64,000 nt of DNA from Ananas comosus (GCF_001540865.1 NC_033631.1:9183133-9247132), one strand, 5' to 3'; positions 9,568 to 22,073 are shown, counted from the stretch's first letter. The notes: generated by a model not told the origin, from the letters alone. Numbers and translations are program-made.

Positions 9568-12500
9568 ATGAAGACGAGATCATCGGCGGCGGCGCCGGCG
9601 CCGGCGAGGTCGGTGCCGGCGCCGGCGAGGAGGGCGACTACGAAGCCTAGGGCGAAGAAGAAGCCCCTCAAGGACGATCGCAACAAGCCCAAGAAACCCC
9701 CCACCGCATTCTTCTACTTCTTGTACGCCCCCCGTTAATAATCACCCCTTCCCTGTATCCATTTCCTAGGGTTCTAATGTAGGTAAATAGATACTCGGTA
9801 CTGTAAATTGGTACTTGGAATTTCGTAATAGGTACTTAAAATTTTCCTAAATGAATATCTAAACTTTTAAATTTTTTTGTTTTACTATCGAGTAACAAAA
9901 TATTCCATTAGTTTAAAGATATGTTGCAGTCGATGCTAAGGTTTGGTAGTAAAATCAAAAGTTTGAAAGTTAAGGTCATCTATTTTAAAAACACTATTAC
10001 ATTAGGTAGTAAAATCAAAAGTTTTGAAGCATGCATATGTACCGTGAAAAATGCGATAGTTTGGTTTAGATCTATAGATCTTTTAATGCTGATGAGTGGA
10101 AGCCAAACAAGAACTATGTAAAATTTGCGCGTAATTAGGTTTGTTGATTTACTAGATTAAGCAGTAGATAGAGGCTTATGTCGACTATATTAGTTAGCAT
10201 CTGATTAGGGCATTTTTGCACTCTCTGAATATTTTGCTGTTCTGTCTGAACTGAGACTGTAAATTAGTGTAGAAGTATGTTTTTGTTGTAGAACAAATTA
10301 GTGATAGTACAATATAACTTGACCTTGGAGTGCTCAAATCTCTCATACGATACACAACCTTTCTCCTCAATTCCTAATGGTTGATTCGCCTGATGGAAAG
10401 AAAGAAATGCACTGCTTTACTAGGAAACTGGCCTTGAGGTTTAATGGCAATCTCTCTTTCTTTCATGGCTCATTTTTAGGCGAGAAATCGATGCTTGTAA
10501 CTGTTTTCTAGTGAACTATCGGGAGTCTAGATGTGTTAGTTAGTTCTGTGTCCAGATGGATGGAAGGTAATAGCTTGTGGAAATATTTGAAGAACATGTT
10601 CTCCCAAAAAAAAAAAAGAAGTATTTGAGGAACATAGAAAAATAAAATACAAAGGGACTTGAAAAGAGACGTATATGATTTTGAGTGGAAAGTGATTTGG
10701 TAGTGCCAGATAAAATCTAGCGAAGTTTCAATAAGTGGTGTATTGCTTTAAGTTTGGCATGTGAGTTTGCTTTCATGATGTTATAATTTCCCTAAAGTAT
10801 GCTTATTCACTGCATCATAGTAATAGTTATTTATAGTTTGCTTTGTCTAAATGAGTAATATAACTACTTATGTCTTGCCATTCTGTTTAGCTAGCATCTC
10901 TCTGTGTATTGATTATATATTTTGGTTGACTGACTTGCGGAAAGCTGACTTGTTTATGTGAATGTGCATCGAAACCTGGTGTTCTTTTGAAGAGAAGATT
11001 TTAGGAAAACCTACCAACAAGAGAACCCAGATGTCAAATCAATGCGTGATGTATGTATATATGTACTCTTAATACTCAAATTTAGTCTCTTTCCTTTGGT
11101 TGCTTATGCATATTGTCTTCCAGATTGGAAAAGCATGTGGAGAAAAATGGAAAACAATGTCATTTGAGGTTAGCATCTATCTTCTTTTTCCCATTTGAGG
11201 CATGACAGGCCTTAGCATTATTATTATTATTATTATTATTTTCTCTGCAATTGATTTATCATTTTTTTATTATGAATTAGGTACGAAGGGTACGAGTTAT
11301 CTACCAGCAGTAGTATGTTTAATAAACATAATTAACATAGGAGTACAACTAGTTCCTTGAAATGGTAGTTCTGAGCACAACTAAGAAAATATGAGGTGAA
11401 GAAGTGTGTAAAGCCTGCTTCTTGAAATATTGAAGGTTACAACAAGAAACTTCATTTTTTCTATCTGGTTTTACTTTAGCTGACTGCACGAAACTTAAAA
11501 CTGCAATCATGGGAAGTTATGATAGCAATCGATGTTGATAAAGAAACTGTAAGTGGAGCTGAAATGGACAAATCTAATTTATGTAGCTAACGCGAATAAG
11601 TTTGGATTAATGACTAAGTTGTTGTCACTCTGCTGCTGCTGCTGTCCAGTCCAGACTTGATGCCCTGTACTTCTAGTTTAATCATGCTTTATATTGGCTC
11701 ACGATACACCAAGGGCTAGGCTAGAAAATCCTTTTTTTTCTTTCCTTTTTTTGTGTAGGGATCTGGGAGCTCTGATATAAACTCCATTCTGTCTTTGCAA
11801 TACTATAAGGACACTTTTTCTAGCACACAATTTTGTACATGGGGCATATCACTACTTTTGTTCCTTGAATGCATTTCTAGAGTCAGAAAATAGAGTTCAT
11901 AACCCTTAAACACACTCCATTTTGGGGAAATGACAAGAATGGTGCATAAAGAATATGTTATATAGCAAAGCATGTTATTTGAAACATTTAAGAGCCAATA
12001 TCTGACGAAGTATCTATCCCTGATAAATCAAGGTCGGATATTTTATGTATCAAATTTCAGCGGACACTTTCTCTTAGTACAATCTAGCCAATTAGTGGAC
12101 AATCTTCTATTACAAGTTTCCTTGATTATTTTTGATACAAATATTTCTCTACAGCCTAGCTAAGCAAGAAAAGTATCATTTCTCTTTGACTGAAAGAGTC
12201 GGCAGATTTTCCTATTTTAAGGTGTTAGTGCATGTAAAACAGCAAAAAGCTTCCTGACTAGAAGTTCTCATTCTACCTTTTTCATTCAAAAATAATGAGG
12301 AAAAAAGAAAAAAGACAACTTTCTGCTAAGAGGCTTTCTTAGAAAGTAAGCTTCTAGTCTCAACAGTAATAAGTGCTTCCAAGACTTGTAGTTATGATTG
12401 CTCTGTTCTTTCAGTTCTTTAGTTGCAACATTTCACAGAAATCTCCTTTTCTGGTCCTTGATATTTCTTGTATTCCTAATAGCAGTTGGTTTATTCTGCT

Positions 12501-13178
12501 AGATTAGCTTACAAAAAACCTTGAACCTCCGTTGTGTACATCAGATAATTGTCCATATAGCTCTATTTGCCAGCTTTCATTTTGATAATTGTTCATCTAA
12601 ACAAAAAATATTCAGAAGGGAAGAGAATTTGGATTTTAGGAGTTTCTATAGAACAGTCTGTTTCAAAAAGGCAGGTTGTTGCTCAAGTTGTTAGCTAGCT
12701 AAAACTCACTTCAATAACCATGAAAATGCACCCTGGAAGAGAAATAAGTTGGGCGTGACCTCGAGCTTGTATGGTTTCCTTATAAGGAAAATCGAGTTGA
12801 GACCAATTCATGAACTATATAAGTTTCATAGGGCAGAATATTCCGAGGAATATGAAGATTCTTCATTTCATTTTTTCTCTTTTCTTCCTCTGTCTTCTGT
12901 GTTTTCTCTTTTTCCCCATGTAGTGGTATTAAGTATCAATTGCTTATAAACTTGTTCTGGATAGGAAAAGGTTGCATACTATGATATAGCTACAGAAAAG
13001 CGAGCCGAGTTCGAGAGGGCAATGGCAGAATATATTAAGAGAAAGGTAAAATGATCTTCATTTACTGCCTTCAGTAGTTCATTCTATCCATTTTGTACAC
13101 TAATCATGTTCTATTATTCTGCTTCCTTATTTCATCTAGGAAAGTGGGGACTTTTCTGAGGAATCCGACTATGAATGA
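9568..13178 (+). CDS. HMGB14: HMG-box chromatin protein, HMGB14-like (5 exons)
   Basis: Spliced model: 9568-9722, 10993-11050, 11124-11168, 12965-13045, 13140-13178; 378 nt, 125 aa. All introns are GT-AG and phases join cleanly. N-terminus (1-39) is Ala/Pro/Arg/Lys-rich and basic. The HMG box spans about residues 40-112: KPKKPPTAFFYFLEDFRK, then ENPDVKSMRD, IGKACGEKWKTMSF, and YYDIATEKRAEFERAM. A short acidic tail (ESGDFSEESDYE) ends the protein. The CGEKWKTM and YYDIATEKR segments match my memory of Arabidopsis HMGB14 (At2g34450) better than HMGB1-5. Role by family: nuclear DNA bending and chromatin architecture without sequence specificity. The start is the first ATG after the CT-rich leader. 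Introns 1 and 3 are 1.3 and 1.8 kb. Confidence 0.9.
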
Positions 13179-14987
13179 ATATCAGATCAAATTGTTTGAT
13201 GAAAAATCAAGGATTGTGTGCAGAAGCCAATCTTGTACATTGTACTTGCGAGGGCTTGTCATTTGGTATCAAAACTTAGTTCAGCTTCTTTTCTTCTTGG
13301 CTCCTCTTTCTCTTACCTTCTATTGCATTCTTTTTTGCTTCATTACACTGCATGAAACGTTTAGCATTTTCAAAGCTAATTTTTAAAACCATAAAATAGC
13401 GAATATTGAGCATTCGAAAGTAAGACATCTGTTAGTAGATATATTGTGCAAATGGAGCAATGTTATTCCAGATCTATTTGTCGCAAAAGTATCAAACAAC
13501 ATCACGTGATTGGAATGGAAAAAAAAAAAACAAAAATCAAAAATCATGATTTGAAGATCTTTATGAACAGGTTTGTTAAATCCAAAATATTTGTTGTGCC
13601 CTGTAAAAGACTCAGAACTTACTGGCACATCAACTGGACTCCAGCTTGCGGCAGTCCTAGTTTATTAGTTTAAAAAACATGGGCAGTTCCTGTACTATTC
13701 CCATATTATAACTTGGTCTCTGAACATTTTGCGCAAACGCTTTAGGCCTTGAACTTCGCCATTCCATAATCTGAAAAAAAAGTGTATGTTTCATTGTAAA
13801 GGAGCAGTTTAACCCTGTTTGCAGTGAAAGTTCTTTTTTTATTTGTTTTTTCGCTGCTAAAAATGTGTGGGAGTATCTTGAACTAGGCTCATTTTGATTT
13901 GACTATCTAATGTTGAGTAAGTTCCGATTTTGCTACCCAACTCTTTAGTTTATCTGATTAGAGCAATTTGATTGCTCTTTCCTTCAGAATTTCAGTACAC
14001 CGATTATTCTAGTAGATTTGATTAGACTATTTAATTACATGATTAATGTGACTAAGTTCCAGAATTAAATTAATTGAAAATTAGATAGACAAATCAAACT
14101 TTTAAAATCATAGTTTAGATAAATTTCATTTATTTTTACTCTTTTTCTTTCCCCTTCTACGTCAGATATTTAAGTTTAAAAACTACAGTGTTTGAGTATA
14201 GAGATATAGCAGGTTCTATCCTGCATTTTACCCAGTTCAATTTATTATTCTAAAAAGAACATGGTTCCCCAGAGTAAAGTTACTTTCTTATTAAACCTGG
14301 AACTTCAACTCTCTTTGAAACATTATCATTGTTTTGGTGACCCAATTGGCCCCTACCATTGACTCCTTTGCCCCCTCAATAAGATATGCTCTGATGCTTC
14401 ACTCCTTTTCAGTGGTTGATCTGTATTTGCTGCTACAAAGCTTTCTTTTATATTCTCTTTTCTCTGTGGACCTTTTCTTATTTTTGTGGCTCTCATAATG
14501 TACAATGTATATATGTGTGGAGACCCCTCAACAATAGTCCATTACAAACTAGATCCCTCAACTTCTAACTTCTTCGGAATTGATATATCAGAACCGACGA
14601 AAAATGGAAGTTGAGGAGTGTTTGTCCAAATGATCTATAGTTGAGTGGAAAATCGATTCGCCTCAAAAAAAAAAAAAGGAGAAAATAAATAAAAAGAAGT
14701 AAAAATATATTAAAAAAATTTAAAAGATAGTAGGCATGGGTGTGTCTCCAAAATTATTATACTATTTAATACTGTACATTTTGAAGCTGAGCATGTTCCA
14801 AAGGTAGTGACAAAGATGACATTTTTGCAAAAAACTAACCCCCTTGCTTTTACTCTCCGCAAATCTCTCATTCAGATCTCCAGCATATATACTTGCGATT
14901 TCGCAAAACTAGCTAGCGGGTATTTTCGCAAAAAAAAAAAAGAAAGAAAAAAAAAGAAAAGCCTGCGATAAATACAAATCTCTTAAT
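13179..14987. other. Downstream of HMGB14: 3' UTR and AT-rich intergenic DNA
   Basis: AT-rich, no gene recognised. 14510-14660 carries a 'CCCTCAAC' repeat fragment related to 2930-3060. Poly-A runs at 14664-14677 and 14930-14960 precede the 3' end of the minus-strand gene. Confidence 0.4.
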
Positions 14988-15338
14988 CTAACATGCTCCG
15001 GCGACGTCCTCCGGGCGGAACCTGCGGGAGCCGTCGGCGAGGCAGCTGTCGTCGAAGTTCTTGGCGTAGCTGGCGGCGTCGTATCCGAAGGTGATGAGGG
15101 GCTTGGACGTGCGCATGCTCCTGCACACGCCCTTCTTCCCCTCCCTCACCAACCTGTCCAGGAGCCTCCGCCACGACGGCGCGCTCCGCTGCTGCCGCTG
15201 AGCAGCGTCGCCGCGGGCGAGGAGGTGGAAGCGCGAGGGGTTCGACGGGCGGTGCAGCACGAGCCACGACGGCGGCGACGCCATGCAGGAGGGGAAGTAG
15301 GATGATGAGTGGGTCGGAGATGTGTGGGTCTGATCCAT
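14988..15338 (-). CDS. Small plant-specific protein with FGYDAxSYAKNFDD motif
   Basis: Single-exon frame of 116 aa, GC-rich in an AT-rich setting. Features: a basic central segment with SAPSWRRLLDRLVREGKKG (about residues 56-74), then KPLITFGYDAASYAKNFDD (about 80-98), ending at TAA. I recall a family of short (about 90-120 aa) unannotated plant proteins with a WRRLL...SYxxNFDDG pattern, sometimes labelled stress-induced-protein related; function unknown. An internal ATG at 15284 (MASPPSW) could be the real start. A TATA box about 135 bp upstream and a CTG-rich leader on the minus strand support a gene. Confidence 0.75.
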   Translation of the reverse strand: MDQTHTSPTHSSSYFPSCMASPPSWLVLHRPSNPSRFHLLARGDAAQRQQRSAPSWRRLLDRLVREGKKGVCRSMRTSKPLITFGYDAASYAKNFDDSCLADGSRRFRPEDVAGAC

Positions 15339-15471
15339 ATAATTTGTGCTTGTTATTCGTTGGAGCTAGCTAGCTAGCTAGCTAGGGTTTGTTGCAGCAG
15401 CAGCAGCAGTTATTTTTCGATGTGGCTAGCTAGCTAGGGGTGGGAGAGGTTTTAGGTTTGTGTGGTGGGTG

Positions 15472-15482
15472 TTATATATAAA
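15472..15482 (-). promoter_or_regulatory. TATA box of the small gene at 14988-15338
   Basis: Minus strand reads CTTTATATATAA, 134-144 bp upstream of the ATG. A (GA)n/(CT)n microsatellite at 15497-15531 lies just upstream. Leader contains CTAGCTAGCTAG and CTG repeats (15365-15440). Confidence 0.6.
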
Positions 15483-15493
15483 GAGGATTTGGA

Positions 15494-15496
<3 letters not shown>

Positions 15497-15531
<35 letters not shown>
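15497..15531 (+). repeat. (CT)n microsatellite
   Basis: About 17 CT units upstream of the TATA box of the minus-strand gene. GA/CT tracts are common core-promoter neighbours in plants. Confidence 0.9.
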
Positions 15532-15535
<4 letters not shown>

Positions 15536-16334
15536 GTATGTTTTTGGAGATGGTATGTGAGCACGCAAAAATAGATATAAATCTTACAATCTGTCCCAAC
15601 AATGATTATTTTATCATGCTAAGTCTTATTACAATTTTAATTGTTTTACTACGAAATATTCAAAATGTTTGTCTCAATTCCTGGATGTGTAAACTGTAGG
15701 ATTTTTCTCTGGTTCATGGATTGGTCTCATGGAGCGCGCGTACAACAAAGTCCGTGCCAATACGTGCAGCATGTGCGTTTCCCTTGAGTAGGGGTGGAAA
15801 CGAGCCGAGCTCGAGCGAGCTTATGTCAGCTCAAATTCGGCTTGAAATTAATTTCGAGCCTAAATCTAGGCTCAAGCTCGGCTTGAAATTAATTCGAGCC
15901 GAGCTCGAGCGAGCCTAATTTCCGAGTCCGAGCCGAGCCTCGGTCGAGCGGTCTAAACGAGCCGATTGAAATTCTCGACATTATATAATCAATAGTTAAT
16001 TTTTATAGAACATTACCTATAATTTGATGTAACATGTCCAATTAGTTCAAAATACAAAAATAATTGTAAGAAATGTGAGTTTAGGTGATTGCCTGACTGG
16101 TGAGGGTCAGCAGAGAGAGAGAAGAGGGGAAAAAAATTAGGGATTTGAAAATTTGAATGTTATCATGTTTTAGGGTTATGTGCAACAGTAATGTCTGAAA
16201 GAGAGTGTGTTATGCAATTTAGAGTTGGGCTCAATTGCAGGGTTGTACTTGTTGGGTTTATTTTATGGGCGAACAATAATGGCCCAAATTAAATTAAAGC
16301 CTATATATAATTAAAATACATTTATATTTATAAA

Positions 16335-16340
16335 TATTAT

Positions 16341-16407
<67 letters not shown>

Positions 16408-16419
16408 ATATATATATAC
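16335..16419 (+). repeat. (TA)n microsatellite
   Basis: Near-continuous TA run with rare interruptions inside the hAT element, bordering the nested foldback element. A second one lies at 16994-17062. Confidence 0.9.
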
Positions 16420-16428
16420 ATAGAATTA

Positions 16429-16681
16429 GGCTGGAATACTATAATTTAATAGTAAAACGCTTCATTTTGCTATCGAATTTTAAACCCTTGGATGAAAAAT
16501 ATAAGGTCAGGATGATATTAGTCGTTAGAGTTAGTGGTCTCGCTAGGGTTGAGTGTTTTTCACTGGGTTATAGTTTTTAATCCAAATGGTTGAAATAATA
16601 AAAAGAGTTAATCCAAAGGCTAAAAAACTGATAGCAACAATAGGATTTTGCTACTAATAGTAGCCCACTAATAGTACCCAG
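16429..16681. mobile_element. Foldback element (short type) nested in hAT
   Basis: Left end GGCTGGAATACTATAATTTA and right end CACTAATAGTACCCAG; inner blocks as in the 22.1, 57.0 and 63.2 kb copies (ATCCAAAGGCTAAAAA, GATAGCAAC). Flanked by (TA)n on the left and (CT)n on the right. Confidence 0.55.
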
Positions 16682-16697
16682 TCTCTCTCTCTCTCCG

Positions 16698-16731
<34 letters not shown>

Positions 16732-16753
16732 CTCTCTTTTATATATATATATA

Positions 16754-16987
16754 GGGCTACTATACTTTATGATATAGACCTTGTACTCATAAATTTTTAA
16801 TCGTTGATGGGATGTGTGGTTAGGATGATAGTGGTCCCACATTAAAATGATAGCGGTCCCCTAAGTTGAGATGGGTAATTGTTTGAATAGTATGATCTAA
16901 CGGATAAAAATGATCAATGGAATAAATCTAAGAGCCGAAATCTTATGAGTATATAAGAACCAATACTCATAAGTAAGTAGGCCGGAC
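16754..16987. mobile_element. Foldback element (short type) nested in hAT
   Basis: Starts GGGCTACTATACTTTATGAT and ends ACTCATAAGTAAGTAGGCC before (TA)n. Contains AGGATGATAGTGGTCCC and TCTAACGGATAAAAATGATC, seen inverted or direct in sister copies. (TA)n on both sides. Confidence 0.55.
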
Positions 16988-17550
16988 GTTCATATATATA
17001 TATATATTATATATATATATTATATAATATATGATTATATATATATATATATATATATATATTCGAGCTTTTCGAGCTTTTCGAGCCTAATTCGAACGAG
17101 CCGAGTAATACTCAAGCTCGGCTTGAAATGAATTTCGAGCCTTTTATTTTGTTCAAGCTCGGCTCATTTAATTTCGAGTCGAGCTCGAGCGAGCCGAATA
17201 TCGAGCCGAACACGAGCCGAACGCGAGCCGGCTCGCTCGTTTGCCAGCCCTACCCTTGAGTCTCGATAAAATCCGGCGTTGTTTTTGACGGAACAATGCA
17301 ATGAACCATACATATACTTTTTCTATTAGCAAGAGTACTTACATATATATGTTAGGCCTTAAACTTTGTCTTAAGATCTGTTTGGTTCGAAATTTTCACT
17401 TACCGTGTATTCTATCGTCGTAATAAAAGGGCATTTTGTGGTGTAAAAATTCTATGTTCAGAGCCCTTGTATGTTTTTAACTTGAAGAGCATTTCATTTT
17501 GGAAAATAAATATGTTTTGCTACAAATTGATGGGGAGTTCAACTCACAAG

Positions 17551-18510
17551 CATAGTTAGTTAATTCGGATTTGGCAAAAATTCGGTACGGGTATAATTCG
17601 GATAAAATTCGTCTTTTAATTTTTAAATTCGTTGAAAAATACGGTTAAAAAACGGATTCGATAATTATTCGGATACGTAATTTATACGGATATTATACGT
17701 TCACCAATTAAAAATTCGGGATAAAAAATTCGGCGATTAAATTAAATCTTTTTCTCTCAAGATTTATGCTATTAGCATAAATATTCATATTTATTAAGAA
17801 TATAAGAATTAAAAGCTACAAAATTAAGCTAATTAAGTAAAAAAAATATTAAACTATATTTTTCTTATAAATAAAATATTATATAATAATATTTTTATAT
17901 AAAAATATAATACTATGTATAATAAATAAATATATATTTAGAAATAAAATTTTATATATATATATATATAATGAGTTAATGGCTCATGCGGTCCACGAGG
18001 CCGAAGTGGCCTCGTGGACCGTGCGTCAATCTATTTCCAAACGCCGCGATTTTTCATCTTCTTCCCCAAACCCAGCGCCATTTCGATTACAAGCTCCGAA
18101 GTCCCAAATTCAATTCTTTTCAAAAAATTTATAAAATAATTGTTTCAAAAAAAATTTTAGGGACAACAAATTTTTGGGGAAAAAAAATTTCAGCGGAAAT
18201 TTTTTTTTTCAAAGAGATTTTACAAGGATCTTCTGCGACGAAAGCGGCGGAGGAGAAGGAGAACGACGATGGCGGAACGACGATGGCGGCGACGACGCGA
18301 GCCGCGAGTCCGTGACCGCCGTTTTTTTGAACGAATCATTCGCGAATCGCGAATGATCGCGAATCGCGAATGATTCGCGGATAATTTTTATTGATGAAAA
18401 AAACGCGTTTTTTTACGCATTTTTCCAAAAAATGCGGATGCGGGCGTTTAATTCGGCATTCTAAATAGTCGCGAATAATTCGCGAATTAAACGCGAATTA
18501 ACTAACTATG
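17551..18510. mobile_element. hAT-type non-autonomous element, 960 bp, TSD CTCACAAG
   Basis: TIR CATAGTTAGTTAATTCG at the left is mirrored by CGAATTAACTAACTATG at the right; perfect 8-bp duplication CTCACAAG at 17543-17550 and 18511-18518. Subterminal palindromic motifs of TTCGCGAAT type cluster at 18330-18500. The interior at 17985-18320 is GC-richer, with a strong hairpin (17989-18021) and a short frame beginning ATGGCGGAACGACG near 18270; this may be a captured 5' gene fragment. Confidence 0.85.
17989..18021. repeat. Perfect 14-bp stem hairpin
   Basis: Stem CGGTCCACGAGGCC pairs with GGCCTCGTGGACCG around loop GAAGT. Two G-T pairs can extend it. Lies inside the 960-bp hAT element. Confidence 0.9.
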
Positions 18511-18518
18511 CTCACAAG

Positions 18519-19836
18519 CAGAGTATTTTTTTTTTTTTTTGTGCATAGGATTATAGAGGATGTGTCCTCTTATTTCACGCCACTCTACAGAGTGCAATAA
18601 CTATGTAAAATCAATAACTAATCTAATTAAACAAAAAAAAAAAAAAGTTCATGCACCAAATAATAATAACAATAATAATAATAATAATAACCCACTAAAA
18701 TAATAAGGAAACACTTAAAAAAAAATAATGGCCACAACTTAGGCTGAGTTGGTGTTTGGTGAGAAACAGCGAATCCGTACCCATCTCGGATTCCTGAAAT
18801 TATTGGTAGTGGAATTAGTTCAGTGTGTGCCGCTCCACTCCAAAACAACCCTCAATACAATATATGCTCTTTTTGAATCATTCCACGCAATTATTTTTTA
18901 AAACTAAATCATAACCACACTCGAATGAATAAAGACTCTCCAATAACGTCTCATTAAAGAGTCTCCGATCTATTCCACTATTCTTGTGTATTAATTTTAT
19001 CTCTATCTAATGATTTATTCAATATTTTTTTAATATTAAAATATATAAAAAAAAATTTAAATTTTATAAAAAATATAATTTTAAAAATAAAAATAACACC
19101 TATATAAATTGGAACTCGTTTGGAGACACTAGACACTATGCACGCTGGTACGCCCACTTTACACGTGTCGACACTCGTCCCCAGATCTGTTGGCAATACT
19201 TTCCTGCACCGGGTGTACGTTTACACCTCATGATCCGTGTGCTTAAGTTTTTTTTCATTATTTTTTTTTTCTATTAATGTACATAGCTCATCCTCGAGGA
19301 TTCGAGACTTACTAGAAGCTTCATGATCAGATTTGAGTTTAGTATCTATAATAATAATACATTAGTTTAAAATTTTAAACTATAAAAAAATTTTCTGTTA
19401 AAATAACAATATTTAACAACCTGCATGTAATATATAATAATCATATTTTAAACTCAAATTCTAATTTAATAAATACAATCTTTTTCTATTTAAAAAATTT
19501 ACGCATGAGAAATTATAAGCGTTTAAATTTAATTACCTAGGCCTCAGTTCGTACCAGAAATTAACTGTACAAAAAGAGCTATTGCATGTTGGCTAGCTAT
19601 TTATTGATTAAAATAATTTTAACTTTCAATTATATGACTATAAGTTTAGTAAGCTAATAAGTTGAATTGAGTGAGGTTGAAGTTCACAATAGACCTAATA
19701 GCACGAGACTTAACAATAAATCTTATGTTTAGGTGAGTTGAATCAGGTCGAAATTCTTGAACACTGTAATTGAATCCTTAAGTGCGATGAGTGCGGTCTT
19801 ACTATCAGCATATTTTTTTGAAATAATTGGTTAGCA
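18519..19836. other. AT-rich intergenic DNA, no gene seen
   Basis: Poly-T (18528-18540), poly-A (18632-18646) and (AAT)n near 18661-18690. Nothing recognised beyond simple repeats. A GCACCGGGTG block near 19206 recurs inverted near 20223. Confidence 0.4.
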
Positions 19837-19844
19837 CTTACGAT

Positions 19845-20152
19845 CATAGTTAGTTAATTCGGATTCGGCAAAAATTCGGTACGGATATAATATGCATAAA
19901 ATTCGTTTTCTAATTTTTAAATTCGTTGAAAATTTTGGCTTAAAAAATAGATTCGGTATAAAATATAAGATAATCTATATTTAAAAATTAAAATTTATAA
20001 GTTTTTATTCATATTTTCAATAATTCGGGAATAATTCAGCTGGACCAAAAATTCGCGAATAATTTTCTTTCTTTAGAAAAAAAATTTATAAATGGACTGT
20101 TTAATTCGAATTTTCAATAATTCGTGAATAATTCGCGAATTAACTAACAAAT
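19845..20152. mobile_element. hAT-type MITE, 308 bp, TSD CTTACGAT
   Basis: Internal-deletion relative of the 17551-18510 element: same left end (CATAGTTAGTTAATTCGG), same AAAAATTCGGTACGG block, and right subterminal AATTCGCGAATTAACTAAC. Perfect 8-bp duplication CTTACGAT at 19837-19844 and 20153-20160. Confidence 0.85.
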
Positions 20153-20489
20153 CTTACGATTCACATTATGTAAAATACATTAATTATTATATTTTAAGAG
20201 TGCAATATGTGAAATGAAGCTCTGCACCCGGTGCAGCGAATAACTCGGTCTACTCCAGTGATCAAAATCAGCTGGACCACTAGTGACGCACGGTACACCT
20301 AAATCCACGAGTCACAAGCCGCCACGTCAATAAATCCAGGGAATATTGACATGTGTCGAGTGATGATTGGTGGGAGTAGTGGGGGCGAATGTCGACGAAG
20401 GAGCCCGTTGTTATGCTGAGCTGGCGATGTGAGGCACGTGGAACGGGTCCAACAAATCTACTGGCGATGATGTGAGGGGACGCGGCAAC

Positions 20490-20547
20490 AACCACTCCCC
20501 ATCTTTAGTGGGGCCCACAACCACTCCCCATCTTTAGTGGGGCCCAC
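20490..20547 (+). repeat. Two perfect 29-bp tandem units
   Basis: AACCACTCCCCATCTTTAGT plus GGGGCCCAC occurs twice back to back (20490-20518, 20519-20547). Each unit has a CCCCA...TGGGG mini-inverted repeat. The surrounding 20230-20640 is GC-richer than average and contains CACGTG-like and CCACGTCA motifs, but no gene is recognised. Confidence 0.85.
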
Positions 20548-20879
20548 TTGAAATTCCGTTCCGTTTGTGCTCCTCCGAAACGGAACGCGAATTTGCAGCG
20601 AGGGCCCCAAAATTATTACTCGTCGCATTCTAGGACGTAAACTTTTTTTTTTTCGTTTAATTGAAAAAATTAAAATTTTAATGATTACCGTAATTGAGTT
20701 TTTTGAAGCATCAGATTTTGTTCCAACGAGGACGGAATTTTGATGCCTCACAGCGAGAGAATTATATTGACATTTTGAGTAAAGCTTCATATGAGATTGC
20801 CGAGAATATGAGAATGATAAAAAGATATTTCTTTATAATTCGAGTAAGAAAATTTCTACGTCCCACCGGAAAAAAATGA

Positions 20880-22073
20880 GAATTATATTTTTTATGTACT
20901 TTTGTCGCAACTTTTTTCTAATTGCATTTGAGGGCTCTCAACATTCAACAAGCCCAAAAAAATCTTAGCAATTGGGCTTCTTGTTGGATTTGGGCTGGAT
21001 CTTAATTTATTTTTCTTTTTTGCATAATAATTGCGGCCTAGTCCAGGTCCGCATTTTAAATGTTACATACATACAAAGCTTACTCTAGGTTTGTAAAAGT
21101 CCTTTTTTTGTTACTCGACATTAAAGTTTAGGCATATTTCACTGCTATTATAGTTGATAAGGATAAAAATTTAGTTGGAGTGGTCTATAGTGTAAGATCA
21201 CTTTATCTACTGTTCATCATGTAGTCGGCACAAAATTTAGAACAGTGTAGGCAGAAGAATTTAGTTGGAGTGATTTATAATGTAAGACCACTTTATCCAC
21301 CGTTCATCATGCAGTCGACATAAAATTTAGAACAGTATAAGCAGCAGATAGAGCAATTATATATTGGAGGCTATTCCTACCAAATTTTTATTCGACTATA
21401 TGTCCGGTCTCGAATAGAAATGAGTGTGTTATTTTGGTGGCTTAAGAACGTCCAAAATAAAAAATAAAAAATAAAAAATAAAATGCTAAACTTTGTTCTT
21501 TTTTTTTTTTTTTTTTTGAAGTGTTGATTGAAAAGACAACGTTCTGCAAGCATGAAATATTTGACAGGTAAAATACCTATTTGGCTATCACAACATGATC
21601 AAAGAAATAATTATTAAGAACAAGTGATTAAAAAACAATTAAGGTCAAAAAAAATTACCAAAGAGTGTAGTAAGGGAACAAAAATTTGGCAGGGGATGAT
21701 TCCAATCTCAGACCGTTTTATTCGACGTCATCAATCACGTGAGCGACATAAATCTCAAAGTTGCGTAAATGATAGATGAGACGGTCTCACATGGATGACT
21801 GTTTCATAAAGTTTTTATTTGTGAAAAATTACTTACAATATGATCTAACCTTGCTGTTGTTGTGCACAAAATATTGAGCAACAAATAAATGTTCATAAAA
21901 GAGAACAACATTGTCGATCAAAGGACATTTTTTTTTACTAAACACTAACATGATACTCGGATTGCGCTTAATTGGTTCATTGAAAATGAAGGGAACCATA
22001 GATGCATCAAACCGTTGTAATATATTGCAAATACCCTTTATCATGAAAAGTTTTTTAAAACTAAGAAACAAAT

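Larger units (their letters stand above)
15789..17252. mobile_element. hAT-type non-autonomous element, 1464 bp, TSD CCCTTGAG
   Basis: Ends TAGGGGTGGAAACGAGC (left) and GCTCGTTTGCCAGCCCTA (right) are inverted repeats. Perfect 8-bp duplication CCCTTGAG at 15781-15788 and 17253-17260. Subterminal regions are filled with short GAGCCGAGCTCGAGCGAGC motifs in both orientations, typical of hAT transposase-binding sites. No transposase. The centre (16320-17060) holds (TA)n tracts and two nested foldback elements. Confidence 0.85.
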
